Part shown: piece after piece, positions 19,101-26,145 of the stretch
Layout of the letters: each line of letters begins with the position of its first letter
Position numbering within the stretch: position 1 is the stretch's first letter
Source: JAABPW01 sp037132275
GTDB lineage: Bacteria > Verrucomicrobiota > Kiritimatiellia > CAIKKV01 > CAITUY01
Length of the DNA stretch: 64,000 nucleotides
Assembly (NCBI GenBank): GCA_037132275.1
Contig: JBAXPK010000005.1
Location: 1 to 64,000, forward strand
Reading direction: 5' to 3'
Made by a program: the position numbers and the translations under genes
Notes under the pieces: generated by a model
Seen by the model: only the letters and a program-made list of their open reading frames with translations
The model's database searches: none
Told to the model about the DNA's origin: nothing

Positions 19101-19384
19101 CACCAGATATAGCCCAGCAACGCCCAGAGGGGGTAACCGGGCGGATGCGGGACCCCGAAGGAAAAGGCGCCGGTGACTAATTCGCCGGAATCCTGCAAGG
19201 TGACTTCCGGGGCCATGTAATAGAAGAAGGCCAGGCCGGAGATGAGTGTTGTGAGCACCGCGGCAATCCAATCTTCCGGCTTGAAGAAGTGTTGGAGGCT
19301 CTCGGTGGGTTCTTCGATGATGTCAGGAGCCGACACGCCGGATCCTGTTTTGTTTACGGTTTGAGATACGGTATTGGATGACAT
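16139..19384 (-). CDS. DUF2723 polytopic membrane protein with C-terminal TPR-like repeats
   Basis: DUF2723 proteins belong to the GT-C-like membrane glycosyltransferases related to protein O-mannosyltransferases. The diagnostic segment LQDSGELVTGAFSFG plus HPPGYPLW is at residues 63-87, with acidic D65 and E68 at the predicted active site. About ten membrane segments fill the first 600 residues. From about 870 the sequence has helical pairs of TPR type (YAARGLVSEAEYAFKQS, ACFRLADLYMRQQRYADA). I start at the ATG at 19384, which has GGGAGAG about 11 bases upstream, giving 1081 residues; a start 36 codons further up would add a polar leader without a binding site. It diverges from the ACP gene, so it may glycosylate a product of that cluster. 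This is inference only. Confidence 0.85.
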   Translation of the reverse strand: MSSNTVSQTVNKTGSGVSAPDIIEEPTESLQHFFKPEDWIAAVLTTLISGLAFFYYMAPEVTLQDSGELVTGAFSFGVPHPPGYPLWALLGYIWCHFIVPFGNPAWRMALMSVVTGALTVGFTTIIMTRSLRLLLHSLPWGDSLSERLQHWMALFIGSSCALLFGFNRGVWLWACVSEMRVLNVFSFVLISCIFFAWMMQPHRRGFLYAMLLIFGLSLSNHQTIVVMGAPIAIGVFLVGLEQFLAARQKSPTAPNQVSLFMKTQFNFLELATAGFFSLLVGLLIWAWLTEPTTSAMFNSSTFWQGIACGALGIAAVIIARMTGWWDTRRALTCAACFMAGVSVYIYMPFAAATNPPMNWGYAATKEGFVHAVTRGQYEKIHTASFFSEEFFIKIKLFIQALINQYSFPDTVFNHFPAALRPLLETINAWSLPLLGLVLLIAIFMSLLWMRTQPSTLEWIVFFAITILSMGLLTPVVILYWWKGFKPRGRAWLAFIWVAFLITSLGLLTIINPKLDRQDQEINIKFFAPAHGFYAMLIGYGLAVLFSILAWKNKIIGPIVVRVACIALLAMPLVTWKQNWSLCNLRGYDFGYLFGYLMFNPGNGYQPMEKDSVLYGGTDPGRFVPTYMIFCESRVAPKDRFRDKDFDRSDVYIITQNALADNTYMSYIRDHYDYSRPANNGPFQRLLHRDHTYPVQPIYIPSAEDNNRAFQEYVRDVQTGKIPASADIKIENGRVSVQGVGGVMTINGILARWIFDRNKDKHAFYVEESYVIPWMYAFLTPYGVIMKIEKDPVPSPQENPQLWTDIIARDRGYWDKLTREFIAREDFLRNSDAKKSFSKMRSAIAGLYAARGLVSEAEYAFKQSRELCPESPEACFRLADLYMRQQRYADAAVVMTAYKKLDPLNANAANFLESIKSAERDNTRRTDLEKQMASGKLDFGNAMELATVYLRLGMEGPFQGLTRGLVDSTNLPPETCLAVARLFEANKRWDLRVYALQKYLTRDPNAFKSWIDLAYTQFMINKPQEAFGSLRKAIEVGGEVARALLRDDPRFTPLRDAPPFKALVPPPKNQNLGSFPIMNPGM

Positions 19385-19560
19385 GAAAACACTCTCCCTG
19401 GAAACAATGACTGCTCCAAATATCTTGCGGAATCTATCAGAATCGCCTTGTGATGCGCAATGACTAAGAGTCTGCAATAAATGGCGGGACAACCCGTGAA
19501 CTCAATGGACAGTTATTTCGCCATCCGTTATAACTTCAGCCCTATCAAGGAGCATAGGTT

Positions 19561-19818
19561 ATGGATGTCAGATCAGTTATTGACGTTGAGCAGAGGTTAA
19601 TTCAGGAGGTGGCACTCATCTTGTGCAAGGAGCCTGCCGCCATCAAGCCGGATGTTTCCCTGCCGTCGCTGGGGTTGGACTCCATGGGATTTGTGGAATT
19701 GCTGGTGGTGATTGAAAAAGCTTTTGGCCTCCGCCTGATCGAATCCGGACTCACCCGCGAGGATTTTGAGACCATTCATGCGCTTGCCGCCCGTATCAGC
19801 AAGGAAGCCCCGGGATGA
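19561..19818 (+). CDS. Acyl carrier protein
   Basis: This 85-residue protein carries LGLDSMGF with Ser41 as the attachment point for 4'-phosphopantetheine, and has the usual four-helix acidic pattern. It differs from a housekeeping AcpP in sequence and is surrounded by a condensation-type acyltransferase and an acyl-activating ligase, so it is probably a dedicated carrier. AAGGAG precedes the ATG. It overlaps the next gene by four bases (ATGA), indicating coupled translation. Confidence 0.92.
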   Translation: MDVRSVIDVEQRLIQEVALILCKEPAAIKPDVSLPSLGLDSMGFVELLVVIEKAFGLRLIESGLTREDFETIHALAARISKEAPG

Positions 19819-21134
19819 GGGTCAGTCTTCCGTATTCCAAAAACCGGCGCTACCTGACAGGCATCGACTGGACCATCGGCGCGCTCGATGCCATGACTCG
19901 TCGCGCCACCGGCGGAAGCAATACCTTTCAGATAGTTCTGGAAATTAAGGGACCCCTTGAGCCAGCCCGATTTCAGGAGGTGATCGCAGCGTTTGTCCGG
20001 CAGTTCCCGGTGTTGGGGGGGCGCCCGTCGCGGGATTGGACGCTGGCGCCGTATTGGAAAATGCCGAGACCGGGCAGTCGGGTTCCTGTTTCCGTAGAGT
20101 TCACCCAGGTTGAGGGACAAGATAGTGCCGCTCTTCTCGAAGAAAGCGCCAACCGGTGTCTGCCTGATCGTCAGTCGCATGTGGCGTTCCGGGTATTCCA
20201 TGTCAACGTCTCCCATCATTTCATTGCCGTACAATTTGATCACCGGCTGTTTGATGCGACCGGCGCGGAAACCTTCCTTGGGCTTCTCCACCGCTGGGCC
20301 ATCGGAGAAGACTGCAGTGCGCAAATCCGGCAAATTTCGCTCAAAGAGCCGGCGCATCTCTGTGATTGGATGAAAAAATTCGAGGCGGGGAAATTGCTGG
20401 TCCGGCTGTTGCGCAAATTTGCGGAGTCGCCACTGGCTGTGCTTCCACGTCCGGCGGCCTTGAAAGGGCGTCGTACCCGGTTCAGCATCATGGAGTTCAG
20501 CGCGGAAGAGACGAAGGCGATTTCCATGCGGGCCTCGCAGGAGGCGGGATTCCTGATGTTCATGCCCTACACGCTGGCGGTTTCTCTTGAGGCGCTCGCG
20601 CCAGCCTTTGCCCGGCGGGGCACCGGGGGAGGCGATTATCTGGTTTCGGTCTCGGTTGATCTGCGCCCGCCTGAAGCGGCGCCCGCCTGTATGTTCTTCA
20701 ATCATGTGTCGTTTATCTTTTTCCAGATTCCTGCGGCGATCCTCCCGGATCGGAAGGCCTTGCTGAAGGCCCTGCGACTGCAGATGTACGAGCAGATTCA
20801 ATGCGGATTCCCCAAAGCCTTGTATGAATCCAGTATGGTGATGCGTATTCTGCCCCTGAGCGTGTTGAGCCGCTTGATGTTGAAACCGCTTCGCGGCGAA
20901 TTTGCCTCACTGGGCTTTACCTGTGTGGGGAAGAGCGGTTATGCTTTTGACCGTTTTATGGGGGCTGAACTGGTGAACCTGATTCACATGCCGCTGGTTC
21001 CCGTTCCGCCCGGCATCGGCTTTTTTATCAGTCAGTCCGGCCCGAAAATGAATGCCGTGCTGTCTTTTGTGGAGGGCATGTTGACCGATGAGGAGGCGCG
21101 GCGCTTTCAGGATGATGTGCGGCGTCTACTGTAA
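19815..21134 (+). CDS. Condensation-domain-like acyltransferase
   Basis: The 439-residue protein resembles stand-alone condensation/acyltransferase enzymes of the CoA-dependent acyltransferase fold (NRPS C domains, PapA/WES types). The core motif appears as FDHRLFDATGAE, an H-x3-D form with His143 and Asp147 kept and the usual final Gly replaced by Ala. A second His pair (SHHF) lies just before. Such enzymes make esters or amides from acyl-ACP or acyl-CoA. It overlaps the ACP gene by four bases, and AAGGAA precedes the ATG. The ACP, the ligase and this protein form a plausible acyl-transfer module. Product and acceptor are unknown. Confidence 0.75.
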   Translation: MRVSLPYSKNRRYLTGIDWTIGALDAMTRRATGGSNTFQIVLEIKGPLEPARFQEVIAAFVRQFPVLGGRPSRDWTLAPYWKMPRPGSRVPVSVEFTQVEGQDSAALLEESANRCLPDRQSHVAFRVFHVNVSHHFIAVQFDHRLFDATGAETFLGLLHRWAIGEDCSAQIRQISLKEPAHLCDWMKKFEAGKLLVRLLRKFAESPLAVLPRPAALKGRRTRFSIMEFSAEETKAISMRASQEAGFLMFMPYTLAVSLEALAPAFARRGTGGGDYLVSVSVDLRPPEAAPACMFFNHVSFIFFQIPAAILPDRKALLKALRLQMYEQIQCGFPKALYESSMVMRILPLSVLSRLMLKPLRGEFASLGFTCVGKSGYAFDRFMGAELVNLIHMPLVPVPPGIGFFISQSGPKMNAVLSFVEGMLTDEEARRFQDDVRRLL

Positions 21135-21136
21135 CG

Positions 21137-22312
21137 ATGAAGTTCACCTGTGATGTGTTGATTGTGGGCGGCGGTGTGGCTGGTGTTCCGGCCGCCGTGG
21201 CGGCGGCCAGGGCTGGCGCGGATACCCTGTTATTGGAGAAGCGGGACTTTCCGGGCGGAACCGGGGTAATCGGTCTCCATAGGACGATTTGCGGCCTCTA
21301 TTGGAATGGCGAAGCCGTGGGGACACCTCTCCCGTTACTCAACGGTGGGCTGGTGCGGGAAGTGTGTGTGCGTCTGCATGACCTCGCGCCGGAACGGCGG
21401 CCGGTCAGGCTCGGTAAAGTCGACGTGCTGCCCTATGACTCCGAGCACCTCCGGGCGATCTATAGTCAATTGATGGGCGCCGAGGCCCGGTTGCGCGTCT
21501 TGTTGGGTGTTGAAGTCACCGGCGTTTGCCTTGAAGGGGGGCGCGTGTTGACCGTGGCGGCGGGGGAGCACACGATCATTCCGCAGGTCGTGGTGGATGG
21601 TTCGGGCGACGGGGTTGTCATTCGGGGCGATCCGGCCTTGCATGAGCCGCCGCCGCTAATCGGGCGTCAATTGGCGGGTTACGTTATTCATTTGGACGGG
21701 CTCAGCGGCAGCGACGATATGCTGCCCATCAAGGTGCCCTATGCCATCCGGCAGGGGGTTGACGCGAAGACCCTTCCTGCGTGTCTTCGGTTTACAACGT
21801 TTGTGGCGGGAGGGGGCCGGAATGAGGGCTGGTGCAAGTTGAGTGTTCCTTCGGGAACGCCCCTTGCGACGGCGCAGGAACTGGCGCAGCGGTTGCATGA
21901 CGCGCTTCAGGAGGCCTTGCCTTCGGCCCGGGAGTCGCGGATCATCGGCAGTTCACCGGACGTGCTCGAGCGTGAGGGCGCGCGGCTCAAGGGGCTGTAT
22001 ACCCTTACGGCGGAGGATGTATTAGGGGCGCGTCAATTCCCGGATGCTATTGCCCGGAGCGCCTGGCCGATTGAATTATGGGATCCGGAACGGGGGCCCA
22101 CATATCGTTATCTTGAACCGGGAAAGGCCTGCGGCATTCCTGCGGGGTGCCTGAAAGCGGCGGCTGCCAGTAATTTATATTGTGCTGGACGCTGTATTTC
22201 GGCTACGCATGAGGCCTTGGCGGCAACCCGTGTGATGGGAACCTGCATGGCGCTCGGTGAAGCGGCCGGCCGGGAAGCGGCTTTGCAAAGTGGTGGCGGT
22301 GAACAGAGTTAA
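21137..22312 (+). CDS. FAD-dependent oxidoreductase
   Basis: The first 40 residues form a Rossmann nucleotide fold, DVLIVGGGVAGVPAAVA followed by an acidic residue after TLLLEK, as in FAD-dependent oxidoreductases of the FAD_oxidored group. The C-terminal FAD-binding block is visible as NLYCAGRCISATHEAL and RVMGTCMALGEAAG. Length is 391 residues with no membrane segment. It follows the acyltransferase by two bases, so it is part of the same operon and probably oxidises or desaturates the pathway intermediate. The exact reaction is unknown. No strong ribosome binding site is seen. Confidence 0.85.
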   Translation: MKFTCDVLIVGGGVAGVPAAVAAARAGADTLLLEKRDFPGGTGVIGLHRTICGLYWNGEAVGTPLPLLNGGLVREVCVRLHDLAPERRPVRLGKVDVLPYDSEHLRAIYSQLMGAEARLRVLLGVEVTGVCLEGGRVLTVAAGEHTIIPQVVVDGSGDGVVIRGDPALHEPPPLIGRQLAGYVIHLDGLSGSDDMLPIKVPYAIRQGVDAKTLPACLRFTTFVAGGGRNEGWCKLSVPSGTPLATAQELAQRLHDALQEALPSARESRIIGSSPDVLEREGARLKGLYTLTAEDVLGARQFPDAIARSAWPIELWDPERGPTYRYLEPGKACGIPAGCLKAAAASNLYCAGRCISATHEALAATRVMGTCMALGEAAGREAALQSGGGEQS

Positions 22313-23741
22313 CATAGTTGATGTCATCCGTCGGGAGACGGGGGCGGTTCATGGAAACGTGGCGATCGTGGATGGTGCGATCGAGCTTTCCTATGGGCGG
22401 CTTCTGGATGCTGTAGACGGGGTTGTGGCGGCTTTGAAGCAGCAGGGTGTCCAGCCCCTGGATCGTGTCGCTTTCCTGTGTGAGGACTGCGCCGATTATA
22501 TCATCGGCAGCCTCGCCATTCTCCAGTTGGGCGCCGTGGTGGTTCCGGTGTCGCCTTCCCTGATGGGGGACGAATTGGCGGAGTTGCTCGAACGCATGGA
22601 TGTGACGGCTGTGCTGAGCGACGCGTCGGTCGATCAAGAAAAGGGCGGTATTCTGTTGACCGGTTGCGGCTTTATGGCCCGTGAGTTTGTGATGCATGGT
22701 CGTGTGGCCCGGAACGATTTTCCGGAAGACTATAAAAGCCTGAATCCGGCCTTTATCCGCTTCTCTTCCGGGACCACCGGCTCAAGCAAAGGGGTGTTGC
22801 TGTCGCATGAAACGATCCTGGCTCGCACGGAAGCCGCTGACCAGGGACTTCGGATTACCAGCGTCGATACCGTGATCTGGGTGCTCTCGATGAGTTTTCA
22901 TTTTGTCGTCACTATTCTACTCTACCTGCGCCGGGGGGCGACGGTGGTGATTTGCCGCCAACCCTTTCCTGAATCATTTCTTGAGGCGGCCAAGGGACGG
23001 AAGGGGACCGTATTTTATGCCGCTCCTTTCCACTACCATGTTCTTGCCACATCGCCGTTGGTGTCGGCAGATTGTCTCAATGGGGTCCGGTTGGCGGTCT
23101 CGACGGCGATGAAACTGTCGCGCGAGACGGCGGTGGCGTTCAAGACAAAGTTCGGGTTTGATCTGGCCGAGGCCTATGGGATCATTGAGCTCGGATTGCC
23201 CTTTATCAATACGGAGGACCGCCCGAAGAAGCCGGGTTGTGTCGGGCATCTCCAGCGGGGCTATGAGGTCAGGATTGAGTCGCCTGGCACAGATGGCGCG
23301 GGGGTGATTTTGATCCGTGGGCCGGGGCTGTTTGATGCCTATGTATCGCCTTGGAAAAGCCGTCGGGATGCGGTGCAGGACGGCTGGTTCAATACCGGGG
23401 ATGTGGGGCGGCTGGATGCCGATGGCGATTTGACCCTCCTTGGACGTGAGAAAAACGTCATCAACTTTGTTGGCATGAAAATATTCCCTTATGAAGTTGA
23501 GGATGTGCTGGCCTCCCATCCGGCGATTCAGGAATGCCGGGTGTACGGCGAGGCTCATCCGCTTTTTGGGCAGATGCCGTGTGTGGATGTGGTGGTGAAA
23601 CCAGGCTTGGCGGCGCCCGGCGCGACGGATCTGCGGCGATATTGTTATCAGCGGCTGGCCGCGCATAAAGTTCCCAAGGAATTCCGGTTTGTCGGGCATC
23701 TGGCTCGAACAGTGAGCGGCAAAATCAAGAGGGCCGGGTGA
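22299..23741 (+). CDS. AMP-dependent acyl-activating ligase (ANL superfamily)
   Basis: The protein has all core motifs of acyl-CoA/acyl-ACP synthetases and NRPS adenylation domains: FIRFSSGTTGSSKGVLL (ATP loop), EAYGIIE, GWFNTGDVGRLDADG, GREKNVINFVGMKI and the terminal SGKIKRAG with the catalytic Lys. It should adenylate a carboxylic acid and load it on CoA or on the neighbouring ACP. I choose the GTG at 22299 (480 residues), which overlaps the oxidoreductase end by 14 bases and starts just before VNIVDVIRRETG. A GTG at 22257 is also open, so the start is uncertain. Confidence 0.85.
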   Translation: MNRVNIVDVIRRETGAVHGNVAIVDGAIELSYGRLLDAVDGVVAALKQQGVQPLDRVAFLCEDCADYIIGSLAILQLGAVVVPVSPSLMGDELAELLERMDVTAVLSDASVDQEKGGILLTGCGFMAREFVMHGRVARNDFPEDYKSLNPAFIRFSSGTTGSSKGVLLSHETILARTEAADQGLRITSVDTVIWVLSMSFHFVVTILLYLRRGATVVICRQPFPESFLEAAKGRKGTVFYAAPFHYHVLATSPLVSADCLNGVRLAVSTAMKLSRETAVAFKTKFGFDLAEAYGIIELGLPFINTEDRPKKPGCVGHLQRGYEVRIESPGTDGAGVILIRGPGLFDAYVSPWKSRRDAVQDGWFNTGDVGRLDADGDLTLLGREKNVINFVGMKIFPYEVEDVLASHPAIQECRVYGEAHPLFGQMPCVDVVVKPGLAAPGATDLRRYCYQRLAAHKVPKEFRFVGHLARTVSGKIKRAG

Positions 23742-24463
23742 ACATGAAGCCGACGCTCACACAAGACGAGGAGCAGGTCACCGCGCATGAATACGACCAA
23801 TGGCTTGCCCGGGATTCGCTGAGCGCGCGATGGGTCAGATTCTGGTTTTCACCCAAGCGGACGCTCTGGCTAAACACACAAATCCCCAAACTTCCTGCCG
23901 CCATTTCACTCAAACCCGGGGATTCCATACTGGATATTGGTTGTGGATATGGGGGATTGCTGATCTATCTGCATCGGCGGCTCGCGGCGACCGCAGGCAG
24001 GCTTCAGTTAGAGGGGGTGGATAGTTCCCCGTTGATGGTCCAGCGAGCCAGAGACGAGATTCAGCAGCGTGGACTGGAGTCCGCCATTCGTATCGAGCAG
24101 GGAGTCGCAACGCAACTGCCTTATGAAGACCATTCCTTTGACGTTATTTTATGTGCCTATGTGATCAAGCACCTGTCTGATGAGTCACTCCGGCACATGC
24201 TACGGGAGGTAAAGCGGGTTCTGAAGCCCGGGGGCAGGTTCTGCCTTTGGGAGGCGACGCCCTCCCGATTCGGGTTCATGAATGTGTGGAATCTGATGCT
24301 GTTACGAATCGGGATTTCAGTGATTCATTTGCGCTCCGCTGAGGACGTCGGTAGAATTCTGGAAGAAGAGGGCTGGGTGATTCAGCAACCCTTTGGCCAC
24401 GGCCTGTATTATTTCTATCCGCCGCTCCCCCGCGCGGGGTTCATTGTGAGACGTAAGGCGTGA
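23738..24463 (+). CDS. SAM-dependent class I methyltransferase
   Basis: ILDIGCGYGGLLIYL near residue 65 is the SAM-binding motif I; EGVDSSPLMVQRA, LPYEDHSFDVILCAY and EVKRVLKPGGRF match the following Methyltransf_11/25 motifs. Length is 241 residues. The GTG start overlaps the ligase stop by four bases (GTGA); an ATG six bases later is also possible. It is the last gene of the ACP cluster, so it probably methylates the pathway product. Its final residues (VRRKA) and stop codon are encoded by GTGAGAC-type repeat units, so the natural C-terminus may have been altered when the array formed. Confidence 0.88.
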   Translation: MNMKPTLTQDEEQVTAHEYDQWLARDSLSARWVRFWFSPKRTLWLNTQIPKLPAAISLKPGDSILDIGCGYGGLLIYLHRRLAATAGRLQLEGVDSSPLMVQRARDEIQQRGLESAIRIEQGVATQLPYEDHSFDVILCAYVIKHLSDESLRHMLREVKRVLKPGGRFCLWEATPSRFGFMNVWNLMLLRIGISVIHLRSAEDVGRILEEEGWVIQQPFGHGLYYFYPPLPRAGFIVRRKA

Positions 24464-24559
24464 GACGCAAGAGGTGAGACGTAAGACGTAAGACATTTCG
24501 AATTTCACGTTTCACATCTTGCGTCTCACGTCTTACCTCTCACGTCTCACCTCTTACGC
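24446..24559. repeat. Inverted pair of GTGAGAC heptanucleotide arrays between convergent genes
   Basis: About seven units (GTGAGAC, GTAAGGC, GTGAGAC, GCAAGAG, GTGAGAC, GTAAGAC, GTAAGAC) are followed by a short AT-rich centre and then the same kind of units in inverse orientation. The two arms can pair; GTGAGACGCAAGA is matched exactly in both. The array contains the stop codon of the methyltransferase (24461-24463) and that of the XRE gene (24547-24549), each at bases 2-4 of a unit. It may act as a bidirectional terminator. Confidence 0.85.
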
Positions 24560-24864
24560 TTTCCTCCCCATCCGGTGGGGCCGTCGGCGGCTTTGAGTGC
24601 CCCGTACTGATTTTGGCTGTGTGAGGACAGGTTGGTTACGACCAAATCCAGACCCTTGGAGGGATCCAGGCCGAGGGCGAAACAAAGGCTCACGAAATCG
24701 ATAACCTCAAGGCGGCGTTCACCATTTTCGGTTTTGGCGACCCAGGTATGCGATACGCGCAAACGGGCCGCTACGGTGCGCATGGAAAGATGTCTGGCAA
24801 GGCGATTGGTTCGTAGCCAGTTCCGCAGGGAATCCCTCGCCTCGCTCTGGAGTGTTTTATCCAT
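24547..24864 (-). CDS. XRE-type helix-turn-helix regulator
   Basis: The protein has a Cro/XRE helix-turn-helix: SMRTVAARLRVSHTWVAKTE, then NGERRLEVIDFVSLC. I start at the ATG at 24864 (105 residues); a TTG at 24903 would add 13 residues, and neither has a clear ribosome binding site. The polar, low-complexity tail ends (GGKRKR) in the heptanucleotide array. It diverges from the ABC importer operon across a 201-base region full of palindromes. Three GGAACA-type sites there make it a likely regulator of itself and of the importer; this is inference. Confidence 0.8.
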   Translation of the reverse strand: MDKTLQSEARDSLRNWLRTNRLARHLSMRTVAARLRVSHTWVAKTENGERRLEVIDFVSLCFALGLDPSKGLDLVVTNLSSHSQNQYGALKAADGPTGWGGKRKR

Positions 24865-24899
24865 GACTTGAAGACAATACCGCACCAAGCGCCTATTCT

Positions 24900-25069
24900 C
24901 CAAAACGGGAACACTATGATTAAGTCATAACTGCATCGTGATAAGGATCATAAAAAAGTTATCATGATATTAAAGCGTTCCCAAAACAGGAACATCAATT
25001 AGAGCGCAGCGGCCCGTTAATAAAGGATACTTGCTTAGTAAAGGCATCTTTGTCATGTTCCCGATATGG
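24900..25069. promoter_or_regulatory. Divergent control region with three CCAAAACGGGAACA-like sites and other palindromes
   Basis: CCAAAACGGGAACA (24900-24913) recurs as CCAAAACAGGAACA (24981-24994) and, inverted, as CCATATCGGGAACA (25056-25069), the last overlapping the importer start codon. The middle copy is also an inverted repeat, GTTCC-N7-GGAAC (24977-24993). Two further palindromes are TATGA-N5-TCATA (24915-24929) and ATCGTGATAA/TTATCATGAT (24935-24944 and 24959-24968, 9 of 10 paired). The layout fits an autoregulated XRE operator plus a second factor. Confidence 0.5.
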
Positions 25070-26145
25070 TTGAAAACAGAACGAAAAGAGATGCCCAGTC
25101 CGGTCCGACGGCAATTGAGATCCGTAATGTGAGCAAGCGGTTTGGCGCGGTAGCCGCGCTCGATGAAGTGTCGTTTGCGGTGCAGCCGGGCGAAATGTTT
25201 TTTCTCATCGGGCCGTCAGGCTGCGGGAAAACCACGCTGCTTCGTATTCTGGCCGGCTTGGAGACGCCGGATTCCGGGACGGTTTTTTTTAATGGCCGGG
25301 ATGTGGCCTCGCTTCCGGCGCATGAGCGCGGGGCGCCGATGGTGTTTCAGAATTATGCCCTTTGGCCACACCTGAATGTCCGCGACAACGTGGCCTTTGG
25401 GTTGGTGGAGCGACATGTTTCCAAAAGCGAGGTTTCGACCAGAGTTGAGGATGTTCTGAAGCGAGTGGGACTTGAGGGGATGGGAACACGCCTGCCAGGG
25501 CAACTCTCCGGAGGACAGCAGCAGCGGGTGGTTTTGGCGCGTGCCCTGGTTCTGAATCCCTCCGTGATCCTGCTTGATGAACCGCTCTCCAACCTCGACG
25601 CCAAATTGCGCGTCGAGATGCGGCAGGAGATTGAAAAACTCCGGCGCGATACCGGCATCACGTTTGTCTATGTGACCCATGACCAGACGGATGCGCTGGC
25701 CCTGGCTGACCGGATGGCGGTGATGGTGGCGGGAAAGGTGTCCGCCATCGGAACCCCGCTTGACCTTTATGCCCGCCCGCCGAATCTTTTTTGCGCTGAT
25801 TTTCTGGGAGAGGCGAATTTTATCGAGGGTCTGGCGAATGAGGGGACGGTTCAGACGAAGCTGGGCACGTGGAGGGTGGGAGAGTACTCCTTGTCTGGTT
25901 CGGTTGTCTGTCTGGTGCGGCCGGAGAATATCCAAGGCGTGGAGGGGGATGGTTCCGGGATGAATGTATTTGAGGCGGACGTGACCGGGGTGCGGATCAA
26001 TGGCGCCACGGTGACGGTATCGTTGGCAGTGGCCGGGCAGGCCCTGAAGGCGACCCTCCTGACGCAGCGTAGTCTGGGGATCAGGTCGGGAGATCGCCGC
26101 ATGTGGGGGATTGCGCCGGAGAATGTGGTGCTGTTGCATCCATGA
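25066..26145 (+). CDS. ABC importer ATP-binding subunit, Fe3+/spermidine type
   Basis: The protein is a canonical importer ATPase of the FbpC/PotA group. Walker A is GPSGCGKTT (K55), the Q-loop is VFQNYALWPH, the signature is LSGGQQQR (147-154), Walker B is VILLDEP (D171, E172) and the switch His is H205 in VTHDQTDAL. The C-terminal 120 residues form a TOBE-like regulatory domain. The substrate class (ferric iron, putrescine or similar) cannot be fixed by the ATPase. Its stop overlaps the permease start. A putative operator overlaps the ATG. No convincing ribosome binding site is seen. Confidence 0.92.
   Translation: MVENRTKRDAQSGPTAIEIRNVSKRFGAVAALDEVSFAVQPGEMFFLIGPSGCGKTTLLRILAGLETPDSGTVFFNGRDVASLPAHERGAPMVFQNYALWPHLNVRDNVAFGLVERHVSKSEVSTRVEDVLKRVGLEGMGTRLPGQLSGGQQQRVVLARALVLNPSVILLDEPLSNLDAKLRVEMRQEIEKLRRDTGITFVYVTHDQTDALALADRMAVMVAGKVSAIGTPLDLYARPPNLFCADFLGEANFIEGLANEGTVQTKLGTWRVGEYSLSGSVVCLVRPENIQGVEGDGSGMNVFEADVTGVRINGATVTVSLAVAGQALKATLLTQRSLGIRSGDRRMWGIAPENVVLLHP

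Noticed and set aside
24446..24559. Possible CRISPR array
   Set aside because: Units are only 7 bases, tandem without spacers and inverted half-way; there are no cas genes in the window.
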